DNA of 64,000 nucleotides from Amycolatopsis sp. FBCC-B4732 (GCF_023008405.1 NZ_CP095376.1:9590501-9654500), one strand, 5' to 3'. Shown: positions 16,935 to 27,096, counted from the stretch's first letter. Notes: a model not told the origin generated them from the sequence alone. Program-made: numbers and translations.

Positions 16935-18538
16935 TGAGTGAGACTCGCGCGGAGCGGATGCGGACACCGCTCGCTGCTGACGTGATCCGGGCGACGGCGG
17001 AAAAGCACGGCGTCTGCGTCCGCCCGTTCACGATGGAAGTCGGCGACACCGAGACCGGCGAACTCCGCTACGTCCCGGTGCCGTGCGGGTCCACCGTCGA
17101 GTCGGTGTGCCTGCCGTGTGCCCGGAAGGCGAAGGCGCTTCGCCAGGTCCAGTGCCGCGAGGGCTGGCACATGACCGAAGAACCCGTCCTCGCCGCCGAG
17201 CCGCCCTCGGAGGATCACAAGGAGCTGTTGACCTACCGCGCGGACCTGGTGGCCGCGTACCGGGAGGTGGTCGAGCACGACCAGGCCGAAGCCGAAGAGC
17301 TGCGGGAGGAGGTCGCCGGGGTCGACGCGGAACTTCGGCAACTCGGCATGCGCGGCCGCCTGCCTGCCCTCGACCTGCCTACCAAGCGGGCCGTGAAGCG
17401 GTCGACCAAGCGGCGCCAGGACGCGCCGAACCTGCCTCGGCAGAAGGTCGCCAAGACCACCATCGGCCGCGAGTATGCGGGGAAGTTCCGGCCGTCCATG
17501 TTCGTGACGCTGACGTGCGACACCTACGGCCCGGTCCGCGATGGCGCCCCGGTCGACCCGAGTCGATATGACTACCGGCGGGCCGCCCGGGACGCGGTGC
17601 ACTTCTCGGCGCTGGTGGACAGGTGGTGGCAGAACCTCCGCCGCGTCGTCGGTTGGGACGCGCAGTACTTCGCCACCGTCGAACCCCAGAAGCGCACGGC
17701 CCCGCACCTGCACGCCGCGATCCGCGGGGCGATCCCGCACGACGTCATCCGCCAAGTCACCGAAGCCACCTACCACCAGGTCTGGTGGCCGTCGCATGAC
17801 CAGATCGTCTACGTCGACCGGATGCCGGTCTGGGACCCGGACAACCGCGCGTTCCTCGACCCGGACACCCGGGAGCCGCTGACCAGCTGGGACGACGCTG
17901 TGGAAGCGGTCGAGGCCCCGGCGCACGTGGTCACCTTCGGGCGGCAGGTGCACTCGAAGGGCATCCTCGGCGGGACCGAAGAGGCCGGCCGTCACATCGG
18001 CTACCTCACGAAGTACCTGACCAAGTCCACCGGTGAAGTGGTCGAGGCGGACACGGCGCGGCTGCGGGATCACCACGACCGGCTGCACGCCGAACTGTCG
18101 GTCACGCCGTGCTCCCCGCGGTGCGCGGTCTGGCTGCTGTACGGGGTCCAGCCCAAGGGCGCGGGCAGCAAGACCAGGCCGGGGCACTGCAAGGGGCGGG
18201 CTCATCGGCGGACCACGCTCGGGCTGCCGGGGCGTCGGGTACTGGTCTCCCGGAAGTGGTCGGGCAAGACGCTCGATGACCACAAAGCCGACCGGAAGGC
18301 GTTCGTGCAGCAGGCGTTGGCCGCGATCGGGATCGAGAAGCCACAACCGGACCCGGACAGGCTGGTGTGGCGCAAGGTCGAGCCCGGAGACCCGCAGGTC
18401 CCGCCTCGGCCGCACTTGGTCATGCGGGCGATCGCTGAGCGGATCACGTGGAGAGCCGAGTACGACCGGGCACTACTCGCGGCCGCTGGACCACCGGGGA
18501 GTGATCCAGAAACTCCGGCAACTCAGCTCGCAGCGTGA
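16934..18538 (+). CDS. RepSA-like replication initiator
   Basis: A 534-residue protein similar in layout to RepSA-type rolling-circle initiators of actinomycete integrative elements. A CxxC pair (SVCLPCARKAKALRQVQC) lies near residue 55, a coiled/charged region follows, then MFVTLTCDTYG, the metal-binding HxH motif in APHLHAAIRG near residue 258, and GYLTKYLTKS near 356, where a catalytic Tyr is expected. A second Cys cluster (TPCSPRC) follows. The ATG at 16934 overlaps the preceding stop. Excisionase and integrase genes follow directly, the usual order in AICEs. Confidence 0.88.
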   Translation: MSETRAERMRTPLAADVIRATAEKHGVCVRPFTMEVGDTETGELRYVPVPCGSTVESVCLPCARKAKALRQVQCREGWHMTEEPVLAAEPPSEDHKELLTYRADLVAAYREVVEHDQAEAEELREEVAGVDAELRQLGMRGRLPALDLPTKRAVKRSTKRRQDAPNLPRQKVAKTTIGREYAGKFRPSMFVTLTCDTYGPVRDGAPVDPSRYDYRRAARDAVHFSALVDRWWQNLRRVVGWDAQYFATVEPQKRTAPHLHAAIRGAIPHDVIRQVTEATYHQVWWPSHDQIVYVDRMPVWDPDNRAFLDPDTREPLTSWDDAVEAVEAPAHVVTFGRQVHSKGILGGTEEAGRHIGYLTKYLTKSTGEVVEADTARLRDHHDRLHAELSVTPCSPRCAVWLLYGVQPKGAGSKTRPGHCKGRAHRRTTLGLPGRRVLVSRKWSGKTLDDHKADRKAFVQQALAAIGIEKPQPDPDRLVWRKVEPGDPQVPPRPHLVMRAIAERITWRAEYDRALLAAAGPPGSDPETPATQLAA

Positions 18539-18551
18539 CTAAGGGGGAGCA

Positions 18552-18737
18552 ATGAACAACGTCCACAGCATCGAACGCCTCTGGTCCGTCGAGGACGTCT
18601 CGGACTACCTCGGCGTCCCGGTCAAGACGCTCTACCAGTGGAAATGGCGCGGTGAGGGCCCGCCGGTGAAGAAGATCGGCCGGCACCTGCGCTACAACCC
18701 GGCCGCCGTACGGGCCTGGGCCACCGAAGCCGCCTAA
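18552..18737 (+). CDS. xis: excisionase (helix-turn-helix, MerR-like)
   Basis: A 61-residue protein with a winged helix-turn-helix of the excisionase family: LWSVEDVSDYLGVPVKTLYQ then KIGRHLRYNPAAVRAW. It would bend DNA at the att site and direct the integrase to excision. AGGGGGAGC precedes the ATG, 13 bases after the replication gene. The integrase starts 25 bases downstream. Confidence 0.9.
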   Translation: MNNVHSIERLWSVEDVSDYLGVPVKTLYQWKWRGEGPPVKKIGRHLRYNPAAVRAWATEAA

Positions 18738-18762
18738 CCAGTTTCGAGAAAGGAGAGTCCAC

Positions 18763-19998
18763 ATGGGACATATTCAGGACAGGTGGTACCGCCAGGCGCG
18801 GCACCCGGAAACCGGACGGCTGCTCTTCAACGACAAGGACAAGCCGGTCATGGAGCGGTCCGAGCTGTATGGCATCGGACTGCGATACAAGGTGCGGTAC
18901 CTCGACCCGGACAACAACGAACGTTCGAAGTCGTTCGCGGACAAGCAAAAGAAGCGCGCCGAGAACTTCCTCATCGAGGTCGAGTCGGACAAGCGGGAAG
19001 GCAAGTACGTCGACCCGCAGGCCGGCCGTGTGCTCTTCGCCGTTGTCGCGGATCGGTGGGTCGCGGCGCAGACCTTTGACCACACGACGCGGGAGCGTGT
19101 GATCAGCCGTCTCGCCAACCACCTCAAGCCGTTCTTCAAGGCGAAGACGATCGGGGCGATCAAGCCCAGCGACGTCCAAGCGTGGCTCCGCTGGCTCCAG
19201 GATCGCGGGGTGAGCACGCGCTCTCGGGTCCTGTACTTCACCCACCTCGTGTCCATCCTCAGCTTCGCGAAGGAGGACAAGCTCATCGTGAGCAACCCGG
19301 CTCAAGCGTCGAGCGTGACTCGGCCCCGGGCGGATCTGCGGCAGGTACAGCCCTGGCGGCCGGAGCGGGCGCAAGCCGTCTTGAACGCGCTGCCCGTCCG
19401 GTTCAAGCCGGTCGTCAGGATTCCTGCCGGGATCGGGCTGCGACAGGGAGAGGTGTTCGGGTTCTCCCTGGACGACGTCGACAGGGAGCGGAACATCGCC
19501 CAGATCGAGCGTCAGGTCCGGATCGTCGACAACGTCCTGTGCTTCGCGCCGCCGAAGCGGGGCAAGACGCGAGAGGTGCCGATCGGCGGTGAGCTGCTGT
19601 CCGCGCTGGACGAGTACGCCGAGCAGTTCCCGGCGACCGAGATCACGCTCCCGTGGGTCCACCCCGAGGGCAAGCCAGTCACCGTGAAGCTGCTGATGGT
19701 CGACTACGACGGGTTGCCGTTCCGGCGCGGCGGCTTTCGGTTGAGCGTTTGGCTACCTGCGCTCAAGAAGGCCGGTATCGAGAAGCCGACCCGGGCAGAC
19801 GGGATGCACGCGCTCCGTCACCTCTACGCCTCGGTGCTGCTCGACGCGGGCGAGTCCATCAAGGCGCTGTCCAGCTACCTCGGCCACTCGGACCCGGGCT
19901 TCACGCTGCGCGTCTACACGCACCTGCTCCCGACCAGCCACGAGCGGACCCGCAACGCCGTTGACGCCCTGTTCAGAGACGGCCTGGCGGCGGCCTGA
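18763..19998 (+). CDS. int: tyrosine site-specific integrase
   Basis: A 411-residue tyrosine recombinase. The arm/core-binding N-terminus (about 1 to 175) includes a SAM-like region (LANHLKPFFKAKTIGAIKPS). The catalytic domain shows the first Arg in GIGLRQGEVFGFSLDDV near residue 227, HALRHLYAS near 349, GHSDPG near 374 and the Tyr nucleophile in RVYTHLLP near 384. AAAGGAGAG precedes the ATG. It ends 17 bases before the similarity of attR begins. All catalytic residues are present, so it should be active; its target is the 3' end of the PAQR gene. Confidence 0.95.
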   Translation: MGHIQDRWYRQARHPETGRLLFNDKDKPVMERSELYGIGLRYKVRYLDPDNNERSKSFADKQKKRAENFLIEVESDKREGKYVDPQAGRVLFAVVADRWVAAQTFDHTTRERVISRLANHLKPFFKAKTIGAIKPSDVQAWLRWLQDRGVSTRSRVLYFTHLVSILSFAKEDKLIVSNPAQASSVTRPRADLRQVQPWRPERAQAVLNALPVRFKPVVRIPAGIGLRQGEVFGFSLDDVDRERNIAQIERQVRIVDNVLCFAPPKRGKTREVPIGGELLSALDEYAEQFPATEITLPWVHPEGKPVTVKLLMVDYDGLPFRRGGFRLSVWLPALKKAGIEKPTRADGMHALRHLYASVLLDAGESIKALSSYLGHSDPGFTLRVYTHLLPTSHERTRNAVDALFRDGLAAA

Positions 19999-20014
19999 GG
20001 AAGATCCACAAGGG

Positions 20015-20056
20015 TAAAACCGCAGCTAGGCGTACATGGCCAGCCAGATCGCGATG
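20015..20056 (+). repeat. attR
   Basis: The last 31 bases are identical to 8195-8225, and the first part (TAAAACCGCAGCTAG) matches 7051-7066 to the left of the IS with one substitution and one gap. It contains the final codons and TAG stop of the PAQR gene. Confidence 0.9.
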
Positions 20057-20697
20057 TAGTGCGAAACCGCCGCCAGCACCGTGCACGCGTGGAAGAACTC
20101 GTGGTAGCCGAACGTCTCCGGCCAGTGGTTCGGCCACTTGAAGCCGTAGAACGCCGCTCCCAGCGTGTAAAACAGGCCGCCCACGCAAAGCAGCACCAAA
20201 GCGGCAACTCCCGCGTGCGAAAGGAGCTCCGGGAACACGAACACCGCGACCCAGCCCAGTGCGATGTAGATCGGCACCCCGAGCCACCGCGGTGCGTGCG
20301 GCCACAGCATCTTCAGGGCCACACCCGCGATCGCTCCACCCCAGACGATCGACAGGATCACGTACCCCGTCGGCTTCGACATCGCCAGCAGCGTGAACGG
20401 TGTGTACGTGCCCGCGATGAACAGGAAGATCATCGAGTGGTCCGCGCGCTTCATCCACTTGTACGCGCGGGGGCTCCAAAAACGACGGTGGTATAGCGCG
20501 CTCACGCCGAACAGACCCAGCACCGTCAGGCCGTAGACCGACGTCGCCAGTGCCGCCACCGGGGACACCGTCGACGCTGCCAGGCTGATCAGCGCCGCCG
20601 CCGCGGCGAGGGCGCCGAAGAACGTCCAGAAGTGGATGTGACCGCGCAAGCGGGGGCGAAGGTCCTCCACCGGCTCGGGTTCCGTCGTCAGGCTCAC
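20026..20697 (-). CDS. PAQR / hemolysin III family membrane protein
   Basis: A 223-residue protein with seven predicted membrane segments and the family residues HFWTFFGALAAAAALISLAA, SALYHRRFW, DHSMIFLFIAGTYTPF and the terminal HEFFHACTVLAAVSHYIA (conserved His residues for metal binding). It belongs to the TrhA/hemolysin III group that affects membrane lipid homeostasis. The start is GTG at 20697. The 3' end is the integration site of the element; the core restores the reading frame, so the protein is complete. It is divergent from the prenyl transferase, as Rv1085c is from Rv1086. Confidence 0.93.
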   Translation of the reverse strand: MSLTTEPEPVEDLRPRLRGHIHFWTFFGALAAAAALISLAASTVSPVAALATSVYGLTVLGLFGVSALYHRRFWSPRAYKWMKRADHSMIFLFIAGTYTPFTLLAMSKPTGYVILSIVWGGAIAGVALKMLWPHAPRWLGVPIYIALGWVAVFVFPELLSHAGVAALVLLCVGGLFYTLGAAFYGFKWPNHWPETFGYHEFFHACTVLAAVSHYIAIWLAMYA

Positions 20698-20776
20698 CCT
20701 TTGAGGTTACGTGAGCGTAGGTTCTCCAGCAGTGCTCAGTCACGCGCCTCACACCGGGTGCGTAGGCTGCCTCGAC

Positions 20777-21553
20777 GTGAGTGTTCGCTCCTTCTTGTCC
20801 GACGTCGTGTACAGCGCCTACGGCAGGCGCCTCATCCAGCAGGCCGCCGGCCGGCATCCCCGGCACATCGCCATCATGCTCGACGGCAACCGCCGTTGGG
20901 CCCGGGAAGCAGGCTTCGCGGACGTCGCGGACGGGCACCGGGCCGGGGCGAAGAAGATCGCGGACTTCCTGAGCTGGTGCCAGGAGGCCGACGTCGAGGT
21001 CGTCACCATGTGGCTGCTCTCGACCGACAACCTCAACCGCGATCCGGACGAGCTCACGCCGCTGCTGAAGATCATCACCGACGTCACCGACGAGCTCGCC
21101 GGGCCCGGGACGTCGTGGCGGCTGCGGATCGTCGGGGCACTCGACCTGCTACCGGACGAAGTCGCGAAGCGACTCAGCGAAGCCGCCGCGCGCACCGAGG
21201 GGCGGACCGGGATGGAGGTCAACGTCGCGGTCGGTTACGGCGGGCGCCAGGAAATCGCGGACGCCGTGCGCAAGCTGCTGCTCCAGCACGCCGACGAGGG
21301 CACGACCATTCACGAGCTCGCGAAAATCCTCGACGTCGACCACATCTCCGAGCACCTCTACACCTCGGGGCAGCCGGATCCGGACCTCATCATCCGAACT
21401 TCCGGTGAACAGCGGCTTTCCGGATTCCTGCTCTGGCAATCCGCGCATTCGGAATTCTGGTTCACCGAAGCTTATTGGCCCGCCTTCCGCCGGGTCGACT
21501 TCTTGCGTGCCATCCGCGACTACGCGTGGCGGCACCGGCGCTTCGGTTCGTAG
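20777..21553 (+). CDS. short-chain Z-isoprenyl diphosphate synthase (UppS family)
   Basis: A 258-residue cis-prenyltransferase with HIAIMLDGNRRWA near residue 30 (catalytic Asp), TMWLLSTDNLNRDPDEL, NVAVGYGGRQEI and DLIIRTSGEQRLSGFLLWQS. The position next to a PAQR gene matches Mycobacterium Rv1086, which makes Z,E-farnesyl diphosphate for decaprenyl phosphate synthesis; this product is therefore likely, though chain length cannot be read from sequence. GTG at 20777 is preferred over 20711 because it matches family length and has a TAGGCT box shortly upstream (leaderless). Confidence 0.9.
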   Translation: MSVRSFLSDVVYSAYGRRLIQQAAGRHPRHIAIMLDGNRRWAREAGFADVADGHRAGAKKIADFLSWCQEADVEVVTMWLLSTDNLNRDPDELTPLLKIITDVTDELAGPGTSWRLRIVGALDLLPDEVAKRLSEAAARTEGRTGMEVNVAVGYGGRQEIADAVRKLLLQHADEGTTIHELAKILDVDHISEHLYTSGQPDPDLIIRTSGEQRLSGFLLWQSAHSEFWFTEAYWPAFRRVDFLRAIRDYAWRHRRFGS

Positions 21554-21559
21554 AAAAGC

Positions 21560-21596
21560 CGAAGGGCCCCCGGAGCGAACTCCGAGGGCCCTTCGA
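21560..21596. terminator. bidirectional hairpin terminator
   Basis: Arms CGAAGGGCCC and GGGCCCTTCG, extended by CGGAG/CTCCG around a CGAA loop, between the convergent prenyl transferase and small secreted protein genes. Confidence 0.85.
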
Positions 21597-21605
21597 AGGC
21601 CTGAC

Positions 21606-21854
21606 TCAGTGGTGGTGGTGCTCCAGCGAGTGCAGCACCAGCGCCGGCGAGGTCAGCACGCCGGTGTAGGCGCCGGCGACCAGGGAGGCCGCACCGTAGC
21701 CCAGCGCGCCGCCGCCCTCGATGAAGGTGGCGTAGGCGTCGCCGAACGTCGGGTCCGGGGTGCCCGTCGTGTCGCCCGTGGCGGCGAACGCGGTGCTGCC
21801 GATCATCATGAGGCCCGCAGCGGTGGCGGCCACGAAACCAGCCTTCTTCAGCAC
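21606..21854 (-). CDS. small secreted protein, unknown function
   Basis: An 82-residue protein with an N-terminal signal peptide (MLKKAGFVAATAAGLMMIGS, cleavage after AFA). The mature part is short, Gly/Ala-rich and hydrophobic (GGGALGYGAASLVAGAYTGV) and ends in LEHHHH. The GTG at 21854 is chosen since AGGAG lies eight bases upstream; GTG at 21863 would be too close to it. The size and hydrophobic core recall small surface-active or membrane-spanning secreted proteins of sporulating actinomycetes, but there is no chaplin domain signature. Confidence 0.7.
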   Translation of the reverse strand: MLKKAGFVAATAAGLMMIGSTAFAATGDTTGTPDPTFGDAYATFIEGGGALGYGAASLVAGAYTGVLTSPALVLHSLEHHHH

Positions 21855-21863
21855 TTCGCACAC

Positions 21864-22475
21864 TCCTAGGTAGAACTGTTGGGGTCCGGGCACCGGCGAA
21901 CCGGTGGTGTGTCCCGCAGTCAGAAAATTACTCGCTTGACGGGCATCCCGTCCGGCTTGTACGCCCATTGTGTGAGCCTGATGCAGGCGCTTTCACTCGG
22001 ACCGGTTCTCTCTTGGTGGCGCAAAATGCGCGGCCCATCCGAACGTGGTAAAAGCCGTTCAGTCGATCTTGTGAATACGCGCGGTCAGCAATTTTCCCAA
22101 GATCAATCCGACGAGTGTGCATCGATCGAGACGATGATGACGCAGGGTGAGCGTCACCGGACGTCGATGTCGGACGACCGACAGTGAGGTGACGATCTGG
22201 CGAATCACCGTGTTGGCTCCCTGCGCGATCCGGCATTCGTGGGTACCTTCCGAAGTGAGGGCGCGCGATCAGTGCGGGTCCTCGCGGGAGGCCCTGGTCG
22301 TGACGGTGATCGAGGGGGCGGCGCAGCCGCCCACGAGACGCACGAGGGGGCCGGCACCCGGCCCTCGTGGCCGCGCCACCTGACCCACCGGTCAGAGGGA
22401 GTGGTCCAGCCAGGGAGGTGCCCGGCCCAGCGAGTGCGGGCGTGAGGTGCACACGCCCTCGAGGGAGATGCCGTC
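21864..22475. other. long intergenic region upstream of phoH-like gene
   Basis: About 610 bases with no convincing gene. 21890-22200 is less GC-rich than its surroundings and should hold the divergent promoters. GGTGACGATCTGG and several short inverted repeats occur, including a GGGGGC.GG... hairpin near 22316-22335, but none matches a known riboswitch. A long structured leader for the PhoH-like gene is possible. Confidence 0.4.
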
Positions 22476-23870
22476 GTGACTGCGCAGCGTTTGCCCCGTA
22501 AGGCCTCTGGCCGTTCTTCGACCGGTGCCGTTCCTGGCCCGGAGAAAGCCTCGACCTCGCCCGAATCCCAGCAGCACATGTACGTGCTCGACACGTCGGT
22601 CCTCCTGTCGGACCCGTGGGCGGTCACCCGCTTCGCCGAGCATGCCGTCGTGCTTCCGCTGGTCGTGATCAGTGAACTGGAGGCCAAGCGCCACCACCCG
22701 GAGCTGGGCTGGTTCGCCAGGGAATCCCTGCGCATGCTCGACGACCTGCGCCGCCAGTACGGCCGGCTCGACGCGCCGCTCCCCATCGGGGACCACGGCG
22801 GCACGTTGCAGGTGGAGCTGAACCACTCCGACCCGTCGGTGCTCCCGTCGGGGTTCCGGACCGACTCCAACGACCACCGGATCCTCGCCTGCGCGCTCAA
22901 CCTGGCGGCGGAGTTCGAGTCGGTCACGCTGGTCACGAAGGACATCCCGCTGCGGGTCAAGGCCGGGGCCGTCGGTCTCGAGGCGGACGAGTACCGCGCG
23001 CAGGAAGTCACGCCGTCCGGCTGGACGGGCATGGCGGACGTCGACGTCGATCAGGACGTGCTCGACACGCTGTTCGGCGGCGGCACCGTCGACCCGGTCG
23101 AGTACGGCATGGACGAGCTCGCCGAACTGCCCTGCCACACCGGGCTGCGGCTGCTCGCGGGCAGCTCCAGCGCGCTCGGGCGGATCACGGCGGACAAGCG
23201 CATCCGGCTGGTGCGCGGCGACCGCGAGGCGTTCGGCCTGCACGGCCGCAGCGCCGAGCAGCGCGTCGCGCTCGACCTGCTGCTCGACTCCGACGTCGGC
23301 ATCGTCTCCCTCGGCGGCCGCGCCGGCACCGGAAAGTCGGCGCTCGCGCTGTGCGCCGGCCTCGAGGCGGTGATGGAACGCCGTCAGCACCGCAAGGTCG
23401 TGGTGTTCCGGCCGGTCTACGCGGTCGGCGGCCAGGACCTCGGCTACCTGCCCGGGTCCGAGAGCGAGAAGATGCAGCCGTGGGCGCAGGCGGTGTTCGA
23501 CACCCTCGGCGCGCTGGTCAGCCAGGAGGTCCTCGACGAGGTCTTCGACCGCGGCATGCTCGAGGTGCTCCCGCTGACCCACATCCGCGGCCGCTCGCTG
23601 CACGACACGTTCGTCATCGTCGACGAGGCGCAGTCACTGGAACGGAACGTCCTGCTCACGGTGCTTTCGCGGCTCGGCACGGCGTCGCGGGTGGTGCTCA
23701 CGCACGACGTCGCCCAGCGCGACAACCTGCGCGTCGGCCGGCACGACGGAGTCTCGGCGGTGATCGAGAAGCTGAAGGGCCACCCGCTGTTCGCGCACGT
23801 CACGCTGACGCGCTCGGAGCGCTCGCCGATCGCCGCCCTGGTCACCGAAATGCTGGAGGACCACGGCTGA
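22476..23870 (+). CDS. phoH2: PIN-PhoH fusion ATPase (PhoH2)
   Basis: A 464-residue protein. Residues about 33 to 170 are a PIN domain ([44 protein letters not shown] supply the acidic metal ligands). Residues about 230 to 464 are the PhoH ATPase with Walker [10 protein letters not shown] near 283 and Walker [11 protein letters not shown] near 380. The mycobacterial counterpart Rv1095 (PhoH2) is an RNA-unwinding and cleaving enzyme. GTG at 22476 has GAGGGAG upstream. It is followed by a strong palindrome shared with the thiamine operon end. Confidence 0.93.
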   Translation: MTAQRLPRKASGRSSTGAVPGPEKASTSPESQQHMYVLDTSVLLSDPWAVTRFAEHAVVLPLVVISELEAKRHHPELGWFARESLRMLDDLRRQYGRLDAPLPIGDHGGTLQVELNHSDPSVLPSGFRTDSNDHRILACALNLAAEFESVTLVTKDIPLRVKAGAVGLEADEYRAQEVTPSGWTGMADVDVDQDVLDTLFGGGTVDPVEYGMDELAELPCHTGLRLLAGSSSALGRITADKRIRLVRGDREAFGLHGRSAEQRVALDLLLDSDVGIVSLGGRAGTGKSALALCAGLEAVMERRQHRKVVVFRPVYAVGGQDLGYLPGSESEKMQPWAQAVFDTLGALVSQEVLDEVFDRGMLEVLPLTHIRGRSLHDTFVIVDEAQSLERNVLLTVLSRLGTASRVVLTHDVAQRDNLRVGRHDGVSAVIEKLKGHPLFAHVTLTRSERSPIAALVTEMLEDHG

Positions 23871-23880
23871 CGTCGCACCA

Positions 23881-23927
23881 GGTCGTGAGTGTTCAGGGCG
23901 GTTGGAAGGCCCTGAACACTCACGACC
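23881..23927. repeat. intergenic palindrome, copy 1 (terminator-like)
   Basis: Perfect 18-base arms (23881-23898 and 23910-23927) around an 11-base loop, between convergent phoH2 and guaB1. The arm contains CGTGAGTGTTCAGGG. A second copy with the same core (GTGAGTGTTTAGGGCGGTT) lies at 60895-60938, so this is a dispersed repeat, probably serving as bidirectional terminator. Confidence 0.85.
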
Positions 23928-23931
23928 GGGT

Positions 23932-25374
<1,443 letters not shown>

Positions 25375-25405
25375 TCACCAGGCTACCCGTGGCAGGATCG
25401 GGGGC

Positions 25406-25873
25406 ATGAGCCGCCGCGACCGCGACCCCGAAGGACGGGCACGCAACGCACGCCCGCGCGACGGCCTCGGCCGGCCGTTGCCGTACGGCGCCGACGGCGT
25501 CGAGCGCCAGCCCGAAGGTGTCGCGAGAACGCCGGCGCAAACGCTTGCGGAGGCGCAACGGCTGCTCGACGACGGCAAGCCGTTCCACGCGCACGAGGTC
25601 TTCGAGGACGCGTGGAAGACGACCGACGGCCCCGACCGCGAACTCTGGCGCGGCCTGGCCCAGCTCGCGGTGGGGCTGACGCACGCGGCGCGCGGCAACA
25701 ACGTCGGCGCGGTGTCCCTGCTCGAGCGCGGGGCGGCGAACATCGAGCCGTTCCGGGGTGAGCCGCCGCACGGGATCGACGTCGCCGGCCTGCAGCGGTG
25801 GGCGCTCGCGCTGGTCGAAGAGGCGAAACAGCGCGTCCGGGTGTCGCCGACGCCGCCGCGGTTGACGTGCTGA
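25406..25873 (+). CDS. DUF309 domain protein
   Basis: A 155-residue protein. The DUF309 core spans about residues 45 to 115, with DDGKPFHAHEVFEDAWK (conserved H..E..W) and WRGLAQLAVGLTHAARGN. The N-terminus is basic. Function is unknown; the fold is an all-helical bundle with conserved His and Glu. The next gene starts seven bases before the stop, so both are in one operon. Confidence 0.88.
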   Translation: MSRRDRDPEGRARNARPRDGLGRPLPYGADGVERQPEGVARTPAQTLAEAQRLLDDGKPFHAHEVFEDAWKTTDGPDRELWRGLAQLAVGLTHAARGNNVGAVSLLERGAANIEPFRGEPPHGIDVAGLQRWALALVEEAKQRVRVSPTPPRLTC

Positions 25874-26379
25874 CGGCGGTCGGGGCCGCGGCCATCGCGG
25901 CCGTCGCGTCGCTGATCGGCGTGACGCTGGGGGCGCTCGTCGAGCCGGTGAAGCTCAACGCCGCCCGGCGCGCGAAGCTGCGGCAGGACCGGGCCGACCG
26001 CTGTGCGGGGTTCATCGAGGCCGCCGCCCGTGCCCGGCAACACAACGTCAGCTTGAACGTGATCCACCGCCAGCGCGAAAGCGCGCGGAGTGCAGAAGGC
26101 GATGCTGCGCGCGAAGCGGAGTTCGAGGAGTCGTACTACACCGCTCGTGCGCAGATGCGGTCGTTCTTCGGACTTCTGGTCATGAGCGGACCGGATGAAC
26201 TGGTTGAGCAGGCCAGACACGTACGGGAGCGAGACATGGACCTCCACCACGTGCGCCACGAACTCGACGAGGGCGAGTTCGATGTGATCTACCTGCCACC
26301 GGTGGTTCATGAGGCGGTGACCGCGCTGGACCGGGCGATCGAGGAGTTCGCCCTCGTCGCCCGGAAGCACACCTCTTAA
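25867..26379 (+). CDS. membrane-anchored protein of unknown function
   Basis: A 170-residue protein with one N-terminal hydrophobic helix (AVGAAAIAAVASLIGVTLGA) and a soluble helical, charged remainder (RRAKLRQDRADRCAGFIEAA). GTG at 25867, overlapping the end of the DUF309 gene, starts just before the helix and is preferred to 25798. The stop overlaps the convergent metallo-hydrolase gene by four bases. No known domain. Confidence 0.7.
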   Translation: MLTAVGAAAIAAVASLIGVTLGALVEPVKLNAARRAKLRQDRADRCAGFIEAAARARQHNVSLNVIHRQRESARSAEGDAAREAEFEESYYTARAQMRSFFGLLVMSGPDELVEQARHVRERDMDLHHVRHELDEGEFDVIYLPPVVHEAVTALDRAIEEFALVARKHTS

Positions 26380-26999
26380 GGCTGGTCCCAGCCGCTCGAA
26401 GCGGCCTTCTCCGCGCCGATCGTGGTGCCGTCGCCGTGGCCGGTGTGGACCTTCGTCGACTCCGGGAGGGTGAACAGCTTCTCGCGGATGGACTTCACGA
26501 TGGTCGGGTAGTCCGAATAGGACCGTCCGGTGGCGCCGGGGCCGCCGTGGAACAGGGTGTCGCCGGTGAACAGCACGCCCAGTTCCTCCGCGTACAGGCA
26601 GACCGCGCCCGGGGCGTGGCCGGGCGTGTGGATGACGCGCAGGGCCGTGCCCGCGATCGTGAGGGTCTGGCCGTCGGTCAGCTCGCCGTCCGGGGCGCGG
26701 TCGGGGTGGGTGAGGTTCCAGACGACCCGGTCGTCCGGGTGGAGCAGGATCGGCGCGCCGGTCGCGTCGGCGAGTTCCGGGGCGGCGTTGACGTGGTCGT
26801 TGTGCGCGTGGGTGCAGACGATCGCGACCAGCTTCCGCTCGCCGACGACGTTTTCGATCGCCTTCGCGTCGTGCGCCGCGTCGATCACGATCACTTCCGC
26901 GTCGTCGCCCACCAGCCACACGTTGTTGTCGACGTCCCAGCTGCCTCCGTCGAGCCGGAAGACACCGGACGTCACCAAGTTCTGCACGATCGCCGTCAT
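26376..26999 (-). CDS. MBL-fold metallo-hydrolase
   Basis: A 207-residue metallo-beta-lactamase fold hydrolase with CTHAHNDHVNAAPELA near residue 65 (HxHxDH-like metal motif), HTPGHAPGAVCLY, FTGDTLFHGGPGATGR and THTGHGDGTTIG-like VHTGHGDGTT at the end. It resembles the glyoxalase II-like enzyme found beside mycothiol-dependent formaldehyde dehydrogenase (Rv2260 type), so a mycothiol thioester is a possible substrate, although that dehydrogenase is absent here. The ATG at 26999 has a TAGGGT box at leaderless distance. Confidence 0.88.
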   Translation of the reverse strand: MTAIVQNLVTSGVFRLDGGSWDVDNNVWLVGDDAEVIVIDAAHDAKAIENVVGERKLVAIVCTHAHNDHVNAAPELADATGAPILLHPDDRVVWNLTHPDRAPDGELTDGQTLTIAGTALRVIHTPGHAPGAVCLYAEELGVLFTGDTLFHGGPGATGRSYSDYPTIVKSIREKLFTLPESTKVHTGHGDGTTIGAEKAASSGWDQP

Positions 27000-27036
27000 G
27001 CGCCCGACCCTAACGGTCATTCGACGGGTAGATGAC

Positions 27037-27080
27037 ATACCGGCGGTATGCTACGGTCGCGTCACCTTACTGCGAGTAAG
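27037..27080 (+). promoter_or_regulatory. two palindromic operator candidates
   Basis: ATACCGGCGGTAT at 27037-27049 (6-base arms, one-base centre) and CTTACTGCGAGTAAG at 27066-27080 (6-base arms, three-base centre) lie between the metallo-hydrolase and reductase genes, 17 to 60 bases before the latter's start. They look like TetR- or MarR-type sites; the regulator is not in this window's neighbourhood. Confidence 0.55.
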
Positions 27081-27096
27081 TTCGAGGAGCGACGCG

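Larger units (their letters stand above)
8195..20056 (+). mobile_element. AICE-type integrative element (including attL/attR)
   Basis: The 31-base sequence at 8195-8225 is repeated exactly at 20026-20056. Between the copies lies a gene set typical of actinomycete integrative and conjugative elements: XRE regulator, flavoprotein, FtsK/TraB-like ATPase, RepSA-like initiator, excisionase and tyrosine integrase, with the integrase next to attR. The right copy is the 3' end of the PAQR (hemolysin III) gene, which stays intact. The left copy has been interrupted by IS630 at 7064-8197; before that insertion attL would have continued to about 7051. The cargo gene at 8829-11210 differs strongly in base composition from the rest. 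Confidence 0.88.

Noticed and set aside
7054..20056. tRNA gene as the integration target of the element.
   Set aside because: No tRNA fold at either att site; the repeat is the 3' end of the PAQR coding sequence.
21606..21626. C-terminal LEHHHH of the small secreted protein looks like a vector His-tag.
   Set aside because: Only four His codons, followed directly by a natural stop and a terminator shared with the neighbouring gene; flanking DNA is chromosomal.
22205..23603. Minus-strand open frames across the PhoH2 gene and its upstream region.
   Set aside because: Composition is that of antisense shadows; no domain, and the plus strand encodes a clear PIN-PhoH protein.
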